Assembly (NCBI GenBank): GCA_038320885.1
Contig: JBBQER010000043.1
Span: 1 to 32,520 of the forward strand
Source of the DNA: JBBQER01 sp038320885
Lineage (GTDB): Bacteria; Actinomycetota; Acidimicrobiia; IMCC26256; PALSA-610
Direction of reading: 5' to 3'
DNA length: 32,520 nucleotides
Below the pieces are notes generated by a model. That model was not told the origin of the DNA. It was given only the letters and a program-made list of their open reading frames with translations, and did not search any database. The position numbers and the translations under genes were made by a program. Shown here piece by piece: positions 15,563-22,245 of this stretch; within the stretch, counting starts at the first letter, position 1, and each line of letters opens with the position of its first letter.

Positions 15563-15636
15563 CAGATTGTCCCGCTCTGAAGGGCCGCTCGGGCCCTGGC
15601 CCAGAACGTGCTCAATTCCGTCACGAGCACGCGCAC
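15562..15636 (-). pseudogene. Truncated duplicate of the SDR gene start (24-codon ORF)
   Basis: GTG at 15636 opens VRVLVTELSTFW, which matches the SDR start MRVLVTGLSTFW at 11 of 12 positions if both initiators are read as Met. It then diverges (ARARAALQSGTI) and stops at TGA 15564-15562, overlapping the real ATG by one base. DNA identity covers about 37 bp with a start-to-start offset of 74 bp. The copy lost the Rossmann glycine (TG to TE). It may act only as a coupled leader. Confidence 0.7.
15581..15597. repeat. Hairpin AGGGCC-GCTCG-GGCCCT before the SDR gene
   Basis: This perfect 6-bp stem with a 5-nt loop lies inside the duplicated-start segment. On the minus strand it reads GGGCCCGAGCGGCCC, the same 15 bases found in repeat copy 1 at 12600-12664. 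It may be a partial third copy of that repeat. Confidence 0.5.
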
Positions 15637-15642
15637 GGCGAG

Positions 15643-16581
15643 CTACCCGAACCAGACGCTGCGACGGGTGCGCAGCATGTCGTAGAGCGCTTCTTGCACC
15701 GTCTGGCGGATGCGCTCCGACTCGTCCATCACGCGGCTGCGCGAGTAGCGCTCCTGATCGGCCGCGACGTCGAAGTGCACCGGCGGCAGCACGCGCAGCC
15801 GGAACTTCGACGGGAAATAACCGACGAGCCCGAGCGGGCCCATCATGAGCATGTTCGCGGTCACGGGAAAATACGGGATGCCGAGCATTTTTGCGGCGCG
15901 ACTGCTCTTGAACACGATCGGCATCGCTTCTTCGGCCCCGACGACCGCGATGGGAATCACTGGTACACCCGCGCGCATGGCGATCTCGACGAACCCGCCG
16001 CGCCCGAATCGGTGCAGTTGATAGCGCTCGGTGAAGCGCTTGCCTGTGGCTTTGGCGCCCTCGGGGAACACGAGCACGAGCTGACCTTCGTCGTGCAGGA
16101 GCCGGTAGGCGTTGTCGGGATGCGCGGCGACACCACCGCCGCGCGCCCAGAGGGTGCCCACCACCGGCAGGGATCGGAACAGGTTCTCGGCGAGGCCGTA
16201 GACCTTGCGATGCAGCTCTGTCTCGATCCCGTGCATGATCGCGGGGGCGTCGGGCGGGATGGCGCCCGCGTGATTGGCGACGATCAGCGCGCCGCCGCTG
16301 GTCGGCAGCCGGTCGAAGTGCTCCCACTCGACGCGGTGCCAGTGCTTGTAGATGGGGTCGTAGAGCCGGCGGGTGAGCGCTCGCATGTGCTCGCTGCGGC
16401 CCCACGCGTCGACGTCCGATCGGCGGACGCCCTGGACACGGGGTTCGTCGGGCCGGCCGCGCCAGGGAACGGCGACGAGTTGGCCCTTCTGGTCGAGCAC
16501 CTCGGCTTCCGCCACGAGGTCGACGTCGGGGCCCGGCACGGCCGAGATATCAGGTCGCTTCGGGCGGTCGGCGTCGGCCAT
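15643..16581 (-). CDS. PlsC-like lysophospholipid acyltransferase (Rv0502-like)
   Basis: This 312-aa acyltransferase has a variable N-terminus, then VEWEHFDRLPTSGGALIVANHAGAIPPDAP, where the acyltransferase His is followed by Asp with wider spacing than classical HX4D, as in Rv0502-type relatives. Also visible are VVGTLWARGGGVAAH, VFPEGAKATGKRF (glycerol-3-phosphate-binding FPEG motif), RFGRGGFVEIAMRAGVPVIPIAVVGAEEAMP, and a C-terminal RRSVWFG. It probably acylates a lysophospholipid or related acceptor at the membrane. The ATG at 16581 is taken as start; a TTG at 16617 with GGAGG 4 nt upstream would add 12 residues and cannot be excluded. It is first in the leftward cluster with the SDR and crotonase. 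Confidence 0.88.
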   Translation of the reverse strand: MADADRPKRPDISAVPGPDVDLVAEAEVLDQKGQLVAVPWRGRPDEPRVQGVRRSDVDAWGRSEHMRALTRRLYDPIYKHWHRVEWEHFDRLPTSGGALIVANHAGAIPPDAPAIMHGIETELHRKVYGLAENLFRSLPVVGTLWARGGGVAAHPDNAYRLLHDEGQLVLVFPEGAKATGKRFTERYQLHRFGRGGFVEIAMRAGVPVIPIAVVGAEEAMPIVFKSSRAAKMLGIPYFPVTANMLMMGPLGLVGYFPSKFRLRVLPPVHFDVAADQERYSRSRVMDESERIRQTVQEALYDMLRTRRSVWFG

Positions 16582-16656
16582 CCGAAGAAGCCAACCGGAA
16601 TCGTCGCCGAGAAGCAACCCGCCTCCGGAGAACCTGTCTCAGGGGGAGTGTTCAAT

Positions 16657-16675
16657 GATCGGTGATGGACCGATC
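16657..16675. promoter_or_regulatory. Inverted repeat spanning the start codon of the 103-aa gene
   Basis: GATCGGT (16657-16663) and ACCGATC (16669-16675) form a perfect 7-bp inverted repeat. The 5-nt spacer holds the ATG at 16665. In RNA the start codon would sit in the loop; in DNA it could be an operator in the divergent region. Confidence 0.4.
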
Positions 16676-16976
16676 GTCGACTGTTCGCTTTGCCCACGCG
16701 GCGCGGCACCTGGGTGCCGCGGCCCGGGCGGCGGGGCTCACGGTTCCGGCGTTCCGCTCTCCACCGCGTCGCCCCGGAGCCGCGCGTACGATCCGTCGGC
16801 TCCCGGGCGGCCCGGTGGTCGCGGTCGTCTTGCGCGATCGGGTCTTCGCCGACGTGCTCGCCGACATGGTCGAAGGCATCGTGATCGCGAACCGTCTGGA
16901 AGGCGCCGCCGCGGGGCGCATGCGCGCGACGTTGCTCGGCGCCGTTGCGGCACCGGGAGTCTCCGCGGCGGCGTAG
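16665..16976 (+). CDS. Small basic protein of unknown function before tRNA-Leu
   Basis: This 103-aa frame has strong third-position GC and a convincing protein-like pattern: SSTVRFAHAARHLGAAARA, PAFRSPPRRPGAARTIRRLPGG, VVAVVLRDRVFADVLADMVEGIV, and an Ala-rich end. I have no firm family. The central VVAVVLRDRVFADVLADMVEG has regular strand-helix character. Start choice is uncertain: GTG 16662 and ATG 16665 are adjacent in frame, and AGGGGGAG at 16641-16648 is far upstream. It is divergent from the acyltransferase and ends 14 bp before the tRNA. Confidence 0.6.
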   Translation: MDRSSTVRFAHAARHLGAAARAAGLTVPAFRSPPRRPGAARTIRRLPGGPVVAVVLRDRVFADVLADMVEGIVIANRLEGAAAGRMRATLLGAVAAPGVSAAA

Positions 16977-16990
16977 CCTCGATCGGCGCG

Positions 16991-17075
16991 GCCCGGGTGG
17001 CGAAATGGCAGACGCAGGCGGCTTAAACCCGCCGGTCCCTTCGGGGGCGTAGAGGTTCGAATCCTCTTCCGGGCA
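16991..17075 (+). tRNA. tRNA-Leu (anticodon UAA)
   Basis: The acceptor GCCCGGG pairs with TCCGGGC (one G-U). The anticodon arm GGCGG-CTTAAAC-CCGCC gives anticodon TAA at 17024-17026. A class II variable arm (GGTCCCTTCGGGGGC) and T-arm AGAGG-TTCGAAT-CCTCT follow. The discriminator is A at 17075 and the 3' CCA is not encoded (ACCG). It reads UUA and UUG; UUA is very rare at this GC content, as with Streptomyces bldA. Confidence 0.95.
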
Positions 17076-17209
17076 CCGACCGACCGCGGCTTGTCCACAC
17101 GCCAAGGGGCGAAGTCTCCAAACCGTCCCCTCGCGGGAAGCGTTCCGAGCCGGGCGCATCGGTCAGCGAGTACCTCGCATGACTGCACCCGCGCCGGCAA
17201 TCTGTACGG

Positions 17210-17365
17210 GTGCCGGCGCAGTGGACGACGCTCGTCATCGACGCCTGCGGTCCAGAGCTTCTTGCACCGTTCTGGGCCGAAGCTTTGGCATGGGATCAGC
17301 ACGAGACGGATCCGACGGACGGCTCTGTCGTCGTCGGCGACCCGGAGCGTCGGCTGCCGACGCGA
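17210..17365 (+). pseudogene. Decayed VOC/glyoxalase-like gene fragment
   Basis: From GTG 17210 the frame reads PAQWTTLVIDACGPELLAPF and then WAEALAWDQHETDPTDGSVVVGDPERRLP. This matches the first ~50 residues of actinobacterial glyoxalase-like (VOC, Glyoxalase_6 type) proteins. Homology-like sequence then stops, and the remaining frame to 17524 is Arg/Pro/Gly-rich without domain character. Full-length relatives are usually 110-130 aa. The stretch 17076-17538 otherwise holds only the ribosome site of the next gene. A short degenerate 3' remnant (DDDHARREA in another frame near 17450) may also belong to it. Confidence 0.45.
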
Positions 17366-17538
17366 CCGGCTGACAGGGGACGCCGCCGGGACCCAGGCCG
17401 CCCCACGCGCGGCGTGCCTGCACCCTGGGCGGAGCCCGCTAGGTACCGGACGATGACCATGCCCGCCGCGAGGCGTGTCGCGCCGGGCGAGGGACGCGCA
17501 GGACGCGGCGTTCCGATCGAGTAGGAGGTTGGGCTGCC

Positions 17539-18411
17539 ATGCGTCGAAGCATCCGTTTCCGGGTGATCGCCGTCGCCGCGTGTCTGGCGTCGGCCGCGGT
17601 GTTCCTCGCTCCGGGCGTCTCCGGCGCGAGCGGCCGGACCGACGAGAGCCGCGGGCACCGCGGGCACCACCAGCGGGCGTACTTCTCGCTCGGCGATTCC
17701 GTGCCGTTCGGGTATTCGCCGTTGCTCGAGGACCCTTGGATCCCCGAGCGCTTCGTCGGCTACCCCGAGATCATCGGTAAGCACACGCGCCTGAAGACCA
17801 CGAACTTCGCCTGCCCCGGCCAGACCGCGCAGGCACTGGTCTCGCTCGACGCGCTCGACAACGGCTGCTTCGACGCGCGCGACTTCTTCCGCGGCGAGGG
17901 CCTCCCGTTCCTCCACACCGACTACGACGCGACGCAGGTCGATGCTGCGATCGACGCGTTGCATTCCGGCGTGCGACCGGCGCTGATCTCTGTCCAGGGC
18001 GGCGGCGGCGAGTTCGTGCTGTGCGGCGACGCCGCCGAGGAGCCGGGCGACTTCGAGGCCTGCCTCGCCGACCAGCTCCCGAAGGTCACGGACAGCCTCG
18101 TGCAGGTCGTGCGAAGTCTCCGCGCCGCCGGGTACCACGGTCGAGTCGTGCTCGTTGGGTACTACCCGGTGCCGGGTCTCCCGGACGCGCTCGCCGACCT
18201 CGATGTGGCGATCGAGCGGGCGGCGCGCCGCACGCACGTCGCCTTCGCCGACGTGGCCGCCCTGTTCACCCGCTACGCGGACCGGCACCACGGCGACACG
18301 TGCACCACCGGACTGCTCGTGGCCTTCGACGACGGCGAGTGCGACATCCACCCGTCGCAGATCGGCCACCGGCTCATCGCCCGGGCGGTCCTCGAGGCCG
18401 CCGCGCACTAA
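17539..18411 (+). CDS. Secreted SGNH/GDSL-like hydrolase, atypical
   Basis: This 290-aa protein has a Sec-type signal peptide (residues 1-30, cleavage near VSGASG) and a His/Arg-rich linker. Block I is YFSLGDSVPFGYSP with nucleophile Ser54. FACPGQTAQAL follows, then a mid-region LISVQGGGGEFVLCG where block III (GxND) is expected, and block V ECDIHPSQIGH with Asp269 and His271. The oxyanion Asn of block III is not visible, because the stretch is GGGGEF. AGGAGGT (17523-17529) lies 9 nt before the ATG, one of the few strong ribosome sites here. An extracellular esterase or lipase-like role is inferred. Confidence 0.8.
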   Translation: MRRSIRFRVIAVAACLASAAVFLAPGVSGASGRTDESRGHRGHHQRAYFSLGDSVPFGYSPLLEDPWIPERFVGYPEIIGKHTRLKTTNFACPGQTAQALVSLDALDNGCFDARDFFRGEGLPFLHTDYDATQVDAAIDALHSGVRPALISVQGGGGEFVLCGDAAEEPGDFEACLADQLPKVTDSLVQVVRSLRAAGYHGRVVLVGYYPVPGLPDALADLDVAIERAARRTHVAFADVAALFTRYADRHHGDTCTTGLLVAFDDGECDIHPSQIGHRLIARAVLEAAAH

Positions 18412-18472
18412 GTCGAGGTCGGGGCCGCCCGGCCACGTTTCGTCGGTTCCATCCGTGGGCACCCTGGTCCCC

Positions 18473-18805
18473 ATGGAAAGCCCGTTCGCCATCGAGGTCG
18501 AGTGTCCGGATTGTTGCGGGGTTCGGGTTGATCCCGACACCGTTACCGTGCGGGTCTGCCTCGACGACGCCGAGTGGTCGTACTGGTTCATGTGCCCCGG
18601 CTGCAGTTCTCGGGCGGCGGCTTCGACACGCCAAGGCCCGGCGTTGGACGCCATTGCCGCGGGCGCACCGTTCGTGAGTTGGCGCCTACCGGCCGAGTTG
18701 TCGGAGCACCACGACGGTCCACCCATCCAGCTGTTCGACCTGCTCGAGCTGAAGCTCGATCTGATGCAGCCGAATCTGGTCGAAGCGCTGCGGCGGGAAA
18801 TCTGA
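18473..18805 (+). CDS. Small CxxC zinc-ribbon-like protein
   Basis: This 110-aa protein has two CxxC pairs, Cys11/Cys14 (VECPDCC) and Cys41/Cys44 (MCPGCSS), separated by a strand-rich segment (VRVDPDTVTVRVCLDDAEWSYWF), a rubredoxin- or zinc-ribbon-like layout. The C-terminal half is helical (PIQLFDLLELKLDLMQPNLVEAL). ATG 18473 is chosen because the conserved-looking part starts there; the frame is open upstream inside the SGNH gene. No named family is recognised. Its TGA directly abuts the stop of the opposite-strand gene (TGATCA, 18803-18808). Confidence 0.7.
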   Translation: MESPFAIEVECPDCCGVRVDPDTVTVRVCLDDAEWSYWFMCPGCSSRAAASTRQGPALDAIAAGAPFVSWRLPAELSEHHDGPPIQLFDLLELKLDLMQPNLVEALRREI

Positions 18806-19237
18806 TCAGAGCTTGCCGCCCGCGGCGAACCAGTCTTTCATGACGCGTTCACATTCCTTCATGTTGTACACGTCTTCCTGGTACGAGAACTTTCCGTCGC
18901 CCGCGTACTCGAGCACGGTGATGCCCGCGAATTGATACGGCTCGGCCCGGCCGTCGAGGTTGGGCAGCCGGTTGAGCCAGCGGAAGATGATGCGGTTGCC
19001 GTCGATCACGCACCAGTCGAGCGGGTAGTCCCACCCCGCGTTCACGAACGGCGCCATGCACGGCACGATCCACTCCCGGATCGCCTCACGGCCGCGGAAC
19101 GTCCCCATCTCGTGCTCGACGTAGATGCCGTCGTCGGTGAAGAGGTCGGCGTACGCGTCCCATTGCTGCGTGTCGTTCAACTCGCGCTGACGCCGGACGG
19201 CAGCTTCGATCTCCTCGCGCGGGTAGGTCTTGGTCAT
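18806..19237 (-). CDS. SnoaL/NTF2-like protein
   Basis: This 143-aa protein starts with a helix (REEIEAAVRRQRELNDTQQWDAYADLF), then TDDGIYVEHEMGTFRGREAIREWI and a strand-rich end (CVIDGNRIIFRWLNRLPNLDG, YQFAGITVLEYAGDGKFSYQEDVYNMKE). This is the NTF2/SnoaL cone fold, seen in polyketide cyclases, steroid isomerases and many proteins of unknown role. The substrate is unknown. It lies 18 bp after the citrate synthase stop on the same strand and has its own leaderless-type -10 box in that gap. Confidence 0.88.
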   Translation of the reverse strand: MTKTYPREEIEAAVRRQRELNDTQQWDAYADLFTDDGIYVEHEMGTFRGREAIREWIVPCMAPFVNAGWDYPLDWCVIDGNRIIFRWLNRLPNLDGRAEPYQFAGITVLEYAGDGKFSYQEDVYNMKECERVMKDWFAAGGKL

Positions 19238-19244
19238 GGCGCGG

Positions 19245-19250
19245 AAGCTA
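19245..19250 (-). promoter_or_regulatory. Leaderless-type -10 box of the NTF2-like gene
   Basis: On the minus strand TAGCTT lies 7 nt before the ATG at 19237, in the 18-bp gap after the citrate synthase stop. Confidence 0.5.
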
Positions 19251-19255
19251 CCGCG

Positions 19256-20821
19256 TCAGGAGATCGGCGGGACCGGCTGCGGTGGCGGCGGGCCGACGTA
19301 TTGCGCGCTCGGGCGGATGAGGCGGTTGTCGGCCGCCTGCTCGAGCACGTGCGTGCACCAACCGATCGTGCGGCTCGACGCGAACGTCGGCGTGAACAAC
19401 TCCCGCGGGATGCCGCAGCGGTCCATGACGATGCCGGCGTAGAACTCCACGTTCGTATAGAGGCGCCGGCCGGGCTTCAACTCCTCGAGCACCTTCACCG
19501 CGGTCGCCTCGATGTGACGGGCCAGGTCCATCTTCTCGCCGCCGAGGCTTTCGGCGACGCCGCGCAGCATGAGCGAGCGCGGATCATCGGTCTTGTAGAC
19601 GCGGTGGCCGAAGCCCATCAACCGGTCGCCGCGCTCGACCGCGGCGCGCAACCATGCTTCGGCGCGGTCGGCGGTTCCGATCTCGTCGAGCATCTGAAGT
19701 GCGCGGCTCGGTGCACCGCCGTGCAGCGGGCCCGAGAGCGCACCGATCGCGCCGACCACCGCGGCCCCGAGGTCGGCGCCGGTCGACGTGATGACGCGCG
19801 CGGTGAACGTCGAGGCGTTGAAACCGTGGTCGATCGTCGAGATGAGGTACTTCTCCACCGCAGCCGCGTGCTCGGCGGTGGGCTCGCGGCCTTGCATCAT
19901 GTAGAGATAGTTGGCGGCGTACCCGAGCTCGGCGTGCGGCGCTATCGGCTCGAGACCCTGGCGCACGCGCCAGAGGGCGCAGATCAATGTGGGCGTGACC
20001 GCGCACGTCGACATCGCGTTCTCGCGCAACGTGGCGGCGTCGACATCGAGCGAAGGCTTGAATCCGAGCGTCGCGCCGAACTGCGAGACCGCGGTACGCA
20101 GCGCGTCGAGCGGGACGAAGGTGTCTCCCGCGCGCGCGATCGCGGGGAGCACGGACGCAACCGCCTCGGGGATGACGCGCCGGGCGCGGATGTCGGCCGC
20201 GAAGGCTTCGCGTTGCGCAAGGGTCGCGGGCAGCTCCCCGTTGAACAGCAGGTACCACACGTCTTCGAGCGGGCGCGTCTGCGCGAGATCGACCGCGCTG
20301 TATTGCCGGTAGTGGTAGAAGCCTTCGAGGCCGCGCACGTCGCCGACCGTCGTGTCGGCGACCACCACGCCTTCGAGGCCCTTCGGAACTTCGTGGGCCT
20401 GCGCCTCGGCGGGCTGGATCATCGCGACGCGCATGAGGTCGCGCATCGAGACGATGCCGACGAGCCGCTGCCCGTCGACGACGGGAATGTGGCGGTAGCC
20501 GTGCTGGGCGAGTTTCGTGAACGCGGCGCGGGCCTCGACATTCGGGTCGATCGTGTCGGGCTCGCCGGTCATCCACTCCGACACCTTGGCGGTCGACGCG
20601 TCGGAGCCGGCCGCGGCCAGGCGGATCATGTCGCGTTCGGTGAGGATGCCGATCGCGCGGTCGTCGTGGTCGATCACCACCACCGAACCGACCTTGCCGT
20701 CGCTCATGCGCTGGGCGGCCACGGCGACCGTTTCGGCGGGCTGCGCCGTCACGACCGGCCGGGACATGACATCGGCGACGGTGCGCTCGCGCGGGACCGC
20801 GGGAGTCGAAGCGGTGCTCAT
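19256..20821 (-). CDS. Citrate synthase family protein with N-terminal CBS domain pair
   Basis: This 521-aa protein has two CBS motifs, about residues 13-70 (VADVMSRPVVTAQPAETV...GILTERDMIRLA) and 80-135 (VSEWMTGEPDTIDPN...GIVSMRDLMRVA), and a citrate synthase domain from about 145. Active-site His367 (GPLHGGAP) and His406 (MGFGHRVYKTDDPRS) are present. The third catalytic position, Asp in NVDFYSG of E. coli GltA, is Glu459 (TNVEFYAG). CBS pairs usually bind adenine nucleotides, so adenylate control of carbon entry to the TCA or methylcitrate cycle is inferred. Citrate versus 2-methylcitrate cannot be told. A 5-codon ORF overlaps the start. Confidence 0.92.
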   Translation of the reverse strand: MSTASTPAVPRERTVADVMSRPVVTAQPAETVAVAAQRMSDGKVGSVVVIDHDDRAIGILTERDMIRLAAAGSDASTAKVSEWMTGEPDTIDPNVEARAAFTKLAQHGYRHIPVVDGQRLVGIVSMRDLMRVAMIQPAEAQAHEVPKGLEGVVVADTTVGDVRGLEGFYHYRQYSAVDLAQTRPLEDVWYLLFNGELPATLAQREAFAADIRARRVIPEAVASVLPAIARAGDTFVPLDALRTAVSQFGATLGFKPSLDVDAATLRENAMSTCAVTPTLICALWRVRQGLEPIAPHAELGYAANYLYMMQGREPTAEHAAAVEKYLISTIDHGFNASTFTARVITSTGADLGAAVVGAIGALSGPLHGGAPSRALQMLDEIGTADRAEAWLRAAVERGDRLMGFGHRVYKTDDPRSLMLRGVAESLGGEKMDLARHIEATAVKVLEELKPGRRLYTNVEFYAGIVMDRCGIPRELFTPTFASSRTIGWCTHVLEQAADNRLIRPSAQYVGPPPPQPVPPIS

Positions 20822-20835
20822 CGGGCGTCGCTCAT
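20818..20835 (-). CDS. Five-codon leader ORF overlapping the citrate synthase start
   Basis: ATG at 20835 encodes MSDAR and stops at TGA 20820-20818, overlapping the citrate synthase ATG (20821-20819) as ATGA. TAAACT lies 8 nt before the leader ATG, which therefore sits at the predicted 5' end of the mRNA. There is no clear ribosome site for the main gene, so it may be reached by termination-reinitiation. Confidence 0.45.
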   Translation of the reverse strand: MSDAR

Positions 20836-20843
20836 AGCGGGGC

Positions 20844-20849
20844 AGTTTA
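20844..20849 (-). promoter_or_regulatory. -10 box for the leader ORF and citrate synthase
   Basis: On the minus strand TAAACT lies 5 bp after the crotonase stop and 8 nt before the leader ATG at 20835. Any -35 element would lie in the crotonase 3' end. Confidence 0.55.
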
Positions 20850-20854
20850 GAACT

Positions 20855-21640
20855 TCAGGCAGGAGCGCCGTGGCGACCGGCGCCTTCGGCGAAGCGGATC
20901 GCGCCTTCGAGCGACTCGCCCGAGGCGAGCGTTACCTGCGCGTGCCGTAGCTCGATGTACATCGCCTCGTCGATCGGCGCGCCCCACTGCTCGTATGAAG
21001 AGAGTCTGTCTTCTCGGAGGCACCGCGGCGGGAGCGCCGCGAGCTCGTGCGCCAGTGTCCGCGCGGCCGCGAGCGCGCCGCCGGGATCGGTCAGCCGGTT
21101 GGCGAGGCCCATCCCCAGGGCTTCGTTGCCGCTCACACCGCGTCCCGTGAGAATGAGGTCGAGGGCGTGCGAATGACCGATCAAGCGCGGCAGGCGAACC
21201 GTGCCGCCGTCGACGAGCGGCACACCCCAACGCCGGCAGAACACGCCGAACACGGCGTCGCGCGCCGCGACGCGTAGGTCGCACCAGACCGCGAGCTCGA
21301 GTCCGCCGGCTACTGCGTGCCCCTCGACGGCGGCGATCACGGGCTTGGTGAGCAGCATGCGCGTCGGGCCCATCGGTCCGTCGCCGTCTTCGGTCACAGC
21401 GTTGCCGCGGCCCGCACCAACGCCCTTCAGGTCGGCGCCCGCGCAGAAGGTGCCGCCGGCGCCGGTCAGGATCGCGACCGAGCTCGCGTCGTCGGCGTCG
21501 AACGCGCGGAACGCGTCGGCGAGCAACGCCGCGGTCGGACGGTCGACCGCGTTGCGTACCTCCGGCCGATCGATGGTGACGATCGTGACCGGACCGTCGT
21601 GTTCCACTCGTACCGCTGCGTTCTCGACGGCTGCGTTCAC
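20855..21640 (-). CDS. Enoyl-CoA hydratase/isomerase (crotonase) family protein
   Basis: This 261-aa crotonase contains TIDRPEVRNAVDRPTAALL, oxyanion motifs GGTFCAGADLKGVG and AAVEGHAVAGGLELAVWCDLRVAA with a Glu at the first catalytic position (GGLELA), then FGVFCRRWGVPLVDGGTVRLPRLIG. At the second catalytic position the segment reads RRWGVPLVDGG, close to carnitinyl-CoA dehydratase or dehydrogenating-type members rather than the FxxPExxLG of classical hydratases. The GTG at 21640 overlaps the preceding phosphatase stop by 4 bp, so it is the last gene of the HAD-phosphatase-crotonase operon. Confidence 0.9.
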   Translation of the reverse strand: MNAAVENAAVRVEHDGPVTIVTIDRPEVRNAVDRPTAALLADAFRAFDADDASSVAILTGAGGTFCAGADLKGVGAGRGNAVTEDGDGPMGPTRMLLTKPVIAAVEGHAVAGGLELAVWCDLRVAARDAVFGVFCRRWGVPLVDGGTVRLPRLIGHSHALDLILTGRGVSGNEALGMGLANRLTDPGGALAAARTLAHELAALPPRCLREDRLSSYEQWGAPIDEAMYIELRHAQVTLASGESLEGAIRFAEGAGRHGAPA

Positions 21641-22245
21641 GGTCGCTCCCTTGTCGCTTGCAGATGCGCGAGCTCGTTCAGGCTCGCGACCGAACGGATG
21701 CCGGAGCGCGACGCGATCATGCGCGAGAGCGACGTGTAGCCGGGCTCGAACCAGAGCGGCGGCGCGACGCCGAGCACCGATCCCAGCGCGACGTTGATCA
21801 CGCCGCCGTGGCAGACGGCAACCACGCGCTTACCGGCGAAGCGCGCGATCAAGTCCGTCACCGTCTCGTCGATGCGGGCCTGGAAGACCTCGGGCAGATC
21901 CGCGCCGAAGGCATCCCACCGGCCCTCGACCATCGCCTGCCACCGTTCGTCCTTGTTGAGCCGCAGCTCCTCCATGGGGATGTAGTGGTCGGAGTTCGAG
22001 TCGTACTCGATGAGGCCGTCGACCACTTCTACTTCGACGCCGCAACTCGCCGCGATCGGCGCCGCGGTGTCGATTGCGCGCAGCAGCGGGCTGCAGACGA
22101 GCGCGTCGATCGGCTCGAACGCCAGCCACGCCGCGAGTCGCTGCGCCTGGTCGGTGCCGCGCGCGGTGAGCGCGGGGTCGGCGCGCACGCCGGTGCCCGG
22201 GGCGATGCGCTCGGGTTCGGCGTGGCGCACCCACAGGAGCTCCAT
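21637..22245 (-). CDS. Histidine phosphatase superfamily (phosphoglycerate mutase-like) protein
   Basis: This 202-aa branch-1 histidine phosphatase has the N-terminal catalytic motif VRHAEPE (His8; the common RHG is RHA here), LTARGTDQAQRLAAWL, VCSPLLRAIDTA with a second phosphate-binding Arg, and VVAVCHGGVINVALG with the second catalytic His. Substrate specificity is unknown; the family dephosphorylates sugar phosphates, nucleotides or proteins. The start shares one base with the HAD stop (TGATG) and the stop overlaps the crotonase start (GTGA), so the three genes form a tightly coupled operon. Confidence 0.93.
   Translation of the reverse strand: MELLWVRHAEPERIAPGTGVRADPALTARGTDQAQRLAAWLAFEPIDALVCSPLLRAIDTAAPIAASCGVEVEVVDGLIEYDSNSDHYIPMEELRLNKDERWQAMVEGRWDAFGADLPEVFQARIDETVTDLIARFAGKRVVAVCHGGVINVALGSVLGVAPPLWFEPGYTSLSRMIASRSGIRSVASLNELAHLQATRERP

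Noticed and set aside
14528..16405. 625-codon minus-strand frame that would extend the SDR upstream
   Set aside because: The upstream half is an out-of-frame shadow of the acyltransferase; the SDR begins at 15562.
18932..20950. 672-codon plus-strand open frame across the citrate synthase locus
   Set aside because: Arg/Ala/Asp-rich shadow of the minus-strand genes with no domain pattern; the opposite strand encodes a clear CBS-citrate synthase.
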